Origin: Agrobacterium vitis
GTDB lineage: Bacteria > Pseudomonadota > Alphaproteobacteria > Rhizobiales > Rhizobiaceae
Direction: 5' to 3'
DNA: 64,000 bases
Assembly (NCBI RefSeq): GCF_013426735.1
Contig: NZ_AP023272.1
Coordinates: 699,501 to 763,500 of the forward strand
Both the position numbers and the translations under genes were made by a program. Below, one piece after another: positions 60,087 to 64,000 of this stretch (position 1 is the stretch's first letter; the number at the start of each line of letters is the position of its first letter). Below the pieces are notes generated by a model. It was not told the origin of the DNA, searched no databases, and worked only from the letters and a program-made list of their open reading frames with translations.

Positions 60087-61370
60087 TCAGCTGTCTTTTT
60101 GCCGTCTGCCCAGCACTTTGTCGCGCAGGATGCGGGCGATATTGCGGGTGTTGCGATAGAGATGCAATTGCGCCGCCACTTGGCGGACATCGCGGTCGGC
60201 ATTGCGCTTCAGGCCGATGACCATGGTTCCCATCTCTTCCCGCTCCCGCCAGAGCCGGCTCATGACCGGATGATCGGGTACGGCGCAGGAATCGGTGCGC
60301 AGAATATTGGCATCGTCCAGATGCCATTCCGTCAATCGAGCCACCAGAAGCTTGCCGGGCGAATAGCGGGCATAGCGCTCATCATAGGCAGTCTTCCACG
60401 TATAGGCTTCGGCACCCATAATGAAGACAACCATGGAGGCAATGGCCTTTCCATCGAGATCGAGCGTATGGATGCGGACCGAATCGCACTCGGCCAAATT
60501 GGTCATCGCCTCGCGGGCAAAGGCGGCTCGCAGCCGGTCCATGACTAGGGCGCTGCGCTTGCGGCCTTTCCAGCCACTGGCTTCAAGCGCCAGGAATTCC
60601 TCCATGCGCAGATGGAGATCCTGCGGCTGGCGGGCGACAGAATAGGTCAATTCACCCTGTTGTCCCAGCAGGCGCATCTGCCGGCGCATGTCGCGCCAAT
60701 GGGACTTGCCGATGGCCTGGCTTAGATAGGTTTCTCCATCCTCCAGGCTCTCGAGCATTGGGCGCTGGTAGGGATTTGTCACGGTCAGTGGCAGGTCACG
60801 GCTGATCGCCACGGCCCGCAGCAGTTTTGTGACCGGCCCATCGATTCGCAGATCTGGCAGGACGAGAACGGAGGGCAATTTGGCTTTGGGATCGCTCAGT
60901 CCCTCGAAAAGGTTGTCCAGCGTTTCCACCGCATCCTCCGCATCCACCAGCGGCGTGCCAAGCGGGCCGAAGGGGTTGGACCAGACGCGAACAATGGACG
61001 GACCGACTGCAAAGCCTGGTTTTTCCACCGAAAAAGGCATCAGCAACCGGATCCGGCTGCGACCCTGCCGCTCGTCGCGGATCAGTGCCATGCGCACTTC
61101 ACGCTCGTCCAGGCGGGGGATGGCGGGGGCCAAAAAGCGGGCCGAGAAGAAGACATTCTGCTCCAGCGCCCGGTTGGTCAGGTAGTCCATTTCCTGTTCA
61201 AGGTCGTAGCTGGTCTGGCGTGGATAGAGCCAAAGATCGCGGCCAGGGCGTCCCACGGCAATCTGGCCATCGGCGGGCGGACGATTGACCGGCGCAGACA
61301 CGGTATGCAGAACCGGGCGCTCGGTGCTCGTTTCCCGGCTGGTATCGTCGGTCACCGGTAGTGTGTTCAT
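60087..61370 (-). CDS. GNAT/FemAB-like (BcsL/CelD-type) acetyltransferase
   Basis: Protein of 427 aa whose C-terminal half matches Acetyltransf_6/GNAT domains found in cellulose- and polysaccharide-linked CelD/BcsL proteins (QDLHLRMEEFLALEASGWKGRKRSAL, then GKAIASMVVFIMGAEAYTWKTAYDERYARYSPGKLL). The N-terminal half is variable. It adjoins a flippase gene 21 bases upstream on the same strand, so a role in modifying an exported polysaccharide is plausible. Confidence 0.75.
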   Translation of the reverse strand: MNTLPVTDDTSRETSTERPVLHTVSAPVNRPPADGQIAVGRPGRDLWLYPRQTSYDLEQEMDYLTNRALEQNVFFSARFLAPAIPRLDEREVRMALIRDERQGRSRIRLLMPFSVEKPGFAVGPSIVRVWSNPFGPLGTPLVDAEDAVETLDNLFEGLSDPKAKLPSVLVLPDLRIDGPVTKLLRAVAISRDLPLTVTNPYQRPMLESLEDGETYLSQAIGKSHWRDMRRQMRLLGQQGELTYSVARQPQDLHLRMEEFLALEASGWKGRKRSALVMDRLRAAFAREAMTNLAECDSVRIHTLDLDGKAIASMVVFIMGAEAYTWKTAYDERYARYSPGKLLVARLTEWHLDDANILRTDSCAVPDHPVMSRLWREREEMGTMVIGLKRNADRDVRQVAAQLHLYRNTRNIARILRDKVLGRRQKDS

Positions 61371-61390
61371 ATCCTACAACCTGGTTCGCT

Positions 61391-62794
61391 TCATGCGGGC
61401 CTGTCTTGCTTCATGCGAGACAATGGGTCGGCAAATGCAAATAAGACAATGCCAAGCGCGTAGCGCACGGCAATGTGTAACAAGATCGCTTCCACCAACA
61501 TCGCCGAGGCGGCAGCCGTTGCCGCGCCGGTGAGGCCATAAAGCGGAATGAGAGTCACATTCAGCCCGATATTAGATGCTAAAGCAATCACATATAGGAG
61601 CACACACAATTTTTGTCGCCCGGCCATGGTCAAGAGCATCTCCCCGGGGCCGATCAGCGCCTTGGTCAGGGCGCCGGCAAACAGAATGGCCATCAATGGA
61701 TAGCCTGCCGTGAAATTCGGGCCGAACAGACCAAGCAGCACTTCGCCAGCCGCCAGCACCAGAAGACCGATGATCAGCGACGGCCAGAAACACCAGCGGG
61801 CCATTCTGCCGGCAAATAAGGCCAGCGGTCTGATATCGTCTTCGTTCATCAGCGCTGAAAAACGTGGTCCGGCCGCGGCCTTGACCGCGAAATAGACGAA
61901 TTGCACCAGGGCCATGGTTTTCGCCGCAGCAAAATAGATCCCGACCTGGTCGGGTGGCAGATAAAGCCCGACCACCATGACGTCGGAATTGGTCAGCAGA
62001 AACAGAAAGCCCTCGATCAGGAAAATCGGGATGGCAACGCGAAACCAGACCATGAAATCGATCCGCCGAGGCCCCCGTAGATATTTGCGCCGCAGACGCC
62101 AGTGAATGGTGGCGAACTGGCTGAGTGTCGTGACATAGGTGGCGGCAAGGGCCGCCTGCATGGCGGTGGTGGCGGTGCGCGGCGCCCCCAGCATGACGGG
62201 CAGCAGCATGAAGACCAGGATCAGCACGGGTCTGACAATGTAGGTGGGGCTGAGGGCTGCAACAGGCCAGCTATTGGCGCGCGCTGTCCCGTCGAGCACG
62301 TCGCCCAGCGCAATCATCGGCAGTGCGAACAGGCCGAGAAACAGCGGTGTCAGGTAGTAACCGGCAATCCGATCTCCGAAAAAATTCAACAGGATAAGAC
62401 CGGTTGCAGTCAGACAGCTGGCGAGGCCAAGAGCGAAGATCCGGATGGTAACGGTGATGCCACGGATTTCAGGAATTTCATCTCTTGCGTGATATTGCGG
62501 CAGAAAGCGGATGACGGTCGAATGAAAGCCCAGGCAGGAGAGATTGCCGAACAGCACGACCAGCACCCAGACGAAAACGAAAATACCATATTCGAAATCG
62601 CCCATCAGCCGGGCCTGGACGATCTGCGAGAAAAAGGCAATCGCTGCGCTGACGATGCGAATGGCAAAGGCAATCAGCGCCATGCGCTGGGCGCGGGCCA
62701 CATCGTCTTGAGCGGACAAAGCGGTGACGATCCTGCGCAGCGGGCCATGCAGCCGGGCTGGCAGGAGATGTTCCACCCTCTGGATAACCGCCAT
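61391..62794 (-). CDS. Polysaccharide flippase (Wzx/MOP family)
   Basis: Membrane protein (467 aa) with about twelve hydrophobic segments of the polysaccharide-transport MOP family (PF01943-like start, FAIRIVSAAIAFFSQIVQARLMGDFEYGIF). It would flip lipid-linked sugar units across the inner membrane. Likely one transcript with the GNAT gene downstream. The better start is the Met at 62794; the frame is open to 62836. Confidence 0.82.
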   Translation of the reverse strand: MAVIQRVEHLLPARLHGPLRRIVTALSAQDDVARAQRMALIAFAIRIVSAAIAFFSQIVQARLMGDFEYGIFVFVWVLVVLFGNLSCLGFHSTVIRFLPQYHARDEIPEIRGITVTIRIFALGLASCLTATGLILLNFFGDRIAGYYLTPLFLGLFALPMIALGDVLDGTARANSWPVAALSPTYIVRPVLILVFMLLPVMLGAPRTATTAMQAALAATYVTTLSQFATIHWRLRRKYLRGPRRIDFMVWFRVAIPIFLIEGFLFLLTNSDVMVVGLYLPPDQVGIYFAAAKTMALVQFVYFAVKAAAGPRFSALMNEDDIRPLALFAGRMARWCFWPSLIIGLLVLAAGEVLLGLFGPNFTAGYPLMAILFAGALTKALIGPGEMLLTMAGRQKLCVLLYVIALASNIGLNVTLIPLYGLTGAATAAASAMLVEAILLHIAVRYALGIVLFAFADPLSRMKQDRPA

Positions 62795-62903
62795 GATAAA
62801 CACGCAACACTCACAGGCACATATGCGACAGGGCATTCAGTCTTGGCAGCTTAGGGTTAACAAAAGCCTGCCCGTCAGTGTTTGAATAGCCTATGCCTGT
62901 GAG

Positions 62904-62934
62904 AAATCGGCCAACCCATCCGGCTGGCCGATTT
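62904..62934 (-). terminator. Terminator of secA
   Basis: AAATCGGCCA and TGGCCGATTT, perfect 10-bp arms around an 11-base loop, eight bases beyond the secA stop, with flanking T/A tracts. It could act in both directions, shielding the flippase gene. Confidence 0.75.
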
Positions 62935-62942
62935 TGATTGTC

Positions 62943-64000
62943 TTACGCCAGCAGGGCGCCGTGGCAGTGCTTGAAGCGCTTGCCGGAGCCGCAAGGACAC
63001 ATTTCATTGCGTCCAACCTTGCCCCAGGTCGAGGGATCGGCGGGATTGCGGTTCTCAGGGGCGACGATGCCATCGGTGGCGGCAAACTCATCCTGGCCGG
63101 TCTGCGGATCTTCGTGGTGACCATGCATGATCGGCAGGGTCGGCTCCGGGGGTGCTTCACGGACGATTTCCACCCGCATCATCTGGGCGGTCACGCCTTC
63201 CCGCATATTGGCCAGCAGCGCCTGGAACAGTTCGAACGCTTCCGCCTTGTATTCCTGCAAGGGATCGCGCTGGGCATAGCCACGGAAACCTACGACCGAA
63301 CGCAAGTGGTCGAGGTTGACGATATGCTCGCGCCACAGGTTATCGATGGTCTGCAACAACACGGAACGCTCGATATAGGCCATGATTTCCGGGCCGAAGC
63401 GCTCGGTCTTCTCAGCCATCACTTCGTCGGCGGCTTTCTTGACCCGTTCGACGATATCGTCTTCAGCAATGCCTTCTTCCTGCGCCCAATCTTCGATAGG
63501 AAGGTCGAGGTTGAGGATTCCGGTCATTGCCGTCTTCAGTCCAGCCACATCCCATTGTTCGGCATAGGCCTTTTCCGGGATATGGGTGCGCACGATGGTG
63601 TCGATCAGTTCGTGGCGCATGTCGTCGATGGTTTCGGTCAGGTCTTCGGCATCCATCAGCTCGACGCGCTGCTCGAAAATCACCTTGCGCTGGTCATTCA
63701 GCACGTCGTCATATTTCAACAGGTTCTTGCGGATGTCGAAATTGCGCGCCTCGACCTTTTTCTGGGCGCGTTCAAGCGCCTTGTTGATCCAGGGATGGAC
63801 GATGGCTTCGCCTTCCTTCAGGCCCAGCTTCTGAAGCATGCTGTCCATGCGGTCGGAACCGAAAATCCGCATCAGGTCGTCTTGAAGCGACAGGTAGAAT
63901 TTCGAGCGGCCCGGGTCGCCCTGACGGCCGGAACGGCCACGCAGCTGGTTATCGATGCGCCGGCTTTCATGGCGCTCGGTGGCGATCACGTAGAGGCCAC
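62943..64000 (-). CDS. secA: Preprotein translocase subunit SecA (3' part)
   Basis: C-terminal 352 residues of SecA; the gene continues beyond the window edge at 64000. Visible parts are the end of the second ATPase domain with [13 protein letters not shown], the helical scaffold and wing domains, and the C-terminal zinc motif [14 protein letters not shown] that binds SecB. SecA drives protein export through SecYEG. It ends at a clean terminator. Confidence 0.95.
   Translation of the reverse strand, partial: GLYVIATERHESRRIDNQLRGRSGRQGDPGRSKFYLSLQDDLMRIFGSDRMDSMLQKLGLKEGEAIVHPWINKALERAQKKVEARNFDIRKNLLKYDDVLNDQRKVIFEQRVELMDAEDLTETIDDMRHELIDTIVRTHIPEKAYAEQWDVAGLKTAMTGILNLDLPIEDWAQEEGIAEDDIVERVKKAADEVMAEKTERFGPEIMAYIERSVLLQTIDNLWREHIVNLDHLRSVVGFRGYAQRDPLQEYKAEAFELFQALLANMREGVTAQMMRVEIVREAPPEPTLPIMHGHHEDPQTGQDEFAATDGIVAPENRNPADPSTWGKVGRNEMCPCGSGKRFKHCHGALLA

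Overview
The window reads as the chromosome of a member of the Rhizobiaceae (Agrobacterium/Allorhizobium-Rhizobium type). Supporting signs are aerobic cobaltochelatase subunits CobS and CobT, the single-domain response regulator CpdR, a TIGR02302-type membrane protein, DUF2125 and DUF3108 proteins, an hbd-etfA-etfB-adenosyltransferase cluster, and short alphaproteobacterial-style leaders. Genes are densely packed on both strands. The species cannot be fixed from the sequence alone.

1-29 kb is almost entirely core. It holds peptidoglycan enzymes (a DacF-like carboxypeptidase and a YafK-like L,D-transpeptidase lipoprotein), a CobW-type GTPase with a His-Asp metal loop, TusA, accA, and xerD with a hidden 50-residue membrane protein in front of it. 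Then come aroK-aroB, bolA, a J-domain protein, cobS-cobT, a queuosine-precursor transporter, rpmB, exporters, gloB, hisC-tyrC, a plsC-type acyltransferase, ydcF, ftsE-ftsX, hpt and cpdR. 29-49 kb is also core: a TIGR02302 protein, lysA-lptM-argH, tlpA, a glutathione transferase, hbd, a chemoreceptor, etfA-etfB, cob(I)alamin adenosyltransferase, yihY, gluQ, a 3-methyladenine glycosylase, an HNH protein, dsbB and yqaA. This block ends at a tRNA-Leu(CAA) gene.

49-56.4 kb, directly behind the tRNA, is the accessory part. It contains a MarR regulator divergent from a DUF1330 gene across a perfect 20-bp palindrome, a LysR/aldo-keto reductase pair, and a complete 849-bp IS5-family (IS427-group) element with TA target duplication and a canonical -1 frameshift heptamer. 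A FabMG-like gene follows, then a graveyard that includes remnants resembling a vgrG N-terminus and a RES-domain toxin. From 56.4 kb to the end lie a GGDEF protein, a small low-complexity lipoprotein, an acyl-CoA synthetase, a GNAT protein, a polysaccharide flippase and the 3' part of secA.

Links between genes: CobS, CobT, the CobW-like protein and the adenosyltransferase all belong to metal or cobalamin handling. The queuosine-precursor transporter and GluQ-RS both concern the queuosine of tRNA. hbd, etfA and etfB form an acyl-CoA oxidation/electron-transfer set, with a palindrome upstream of etfB that could be its operator. Several small repeats recur in gene leaders: a GGATGC hairpin at four loci and a CTGCAT-armed inverted repeat at two. 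No CRISPR array, rRNA operon or replication origin was seen.
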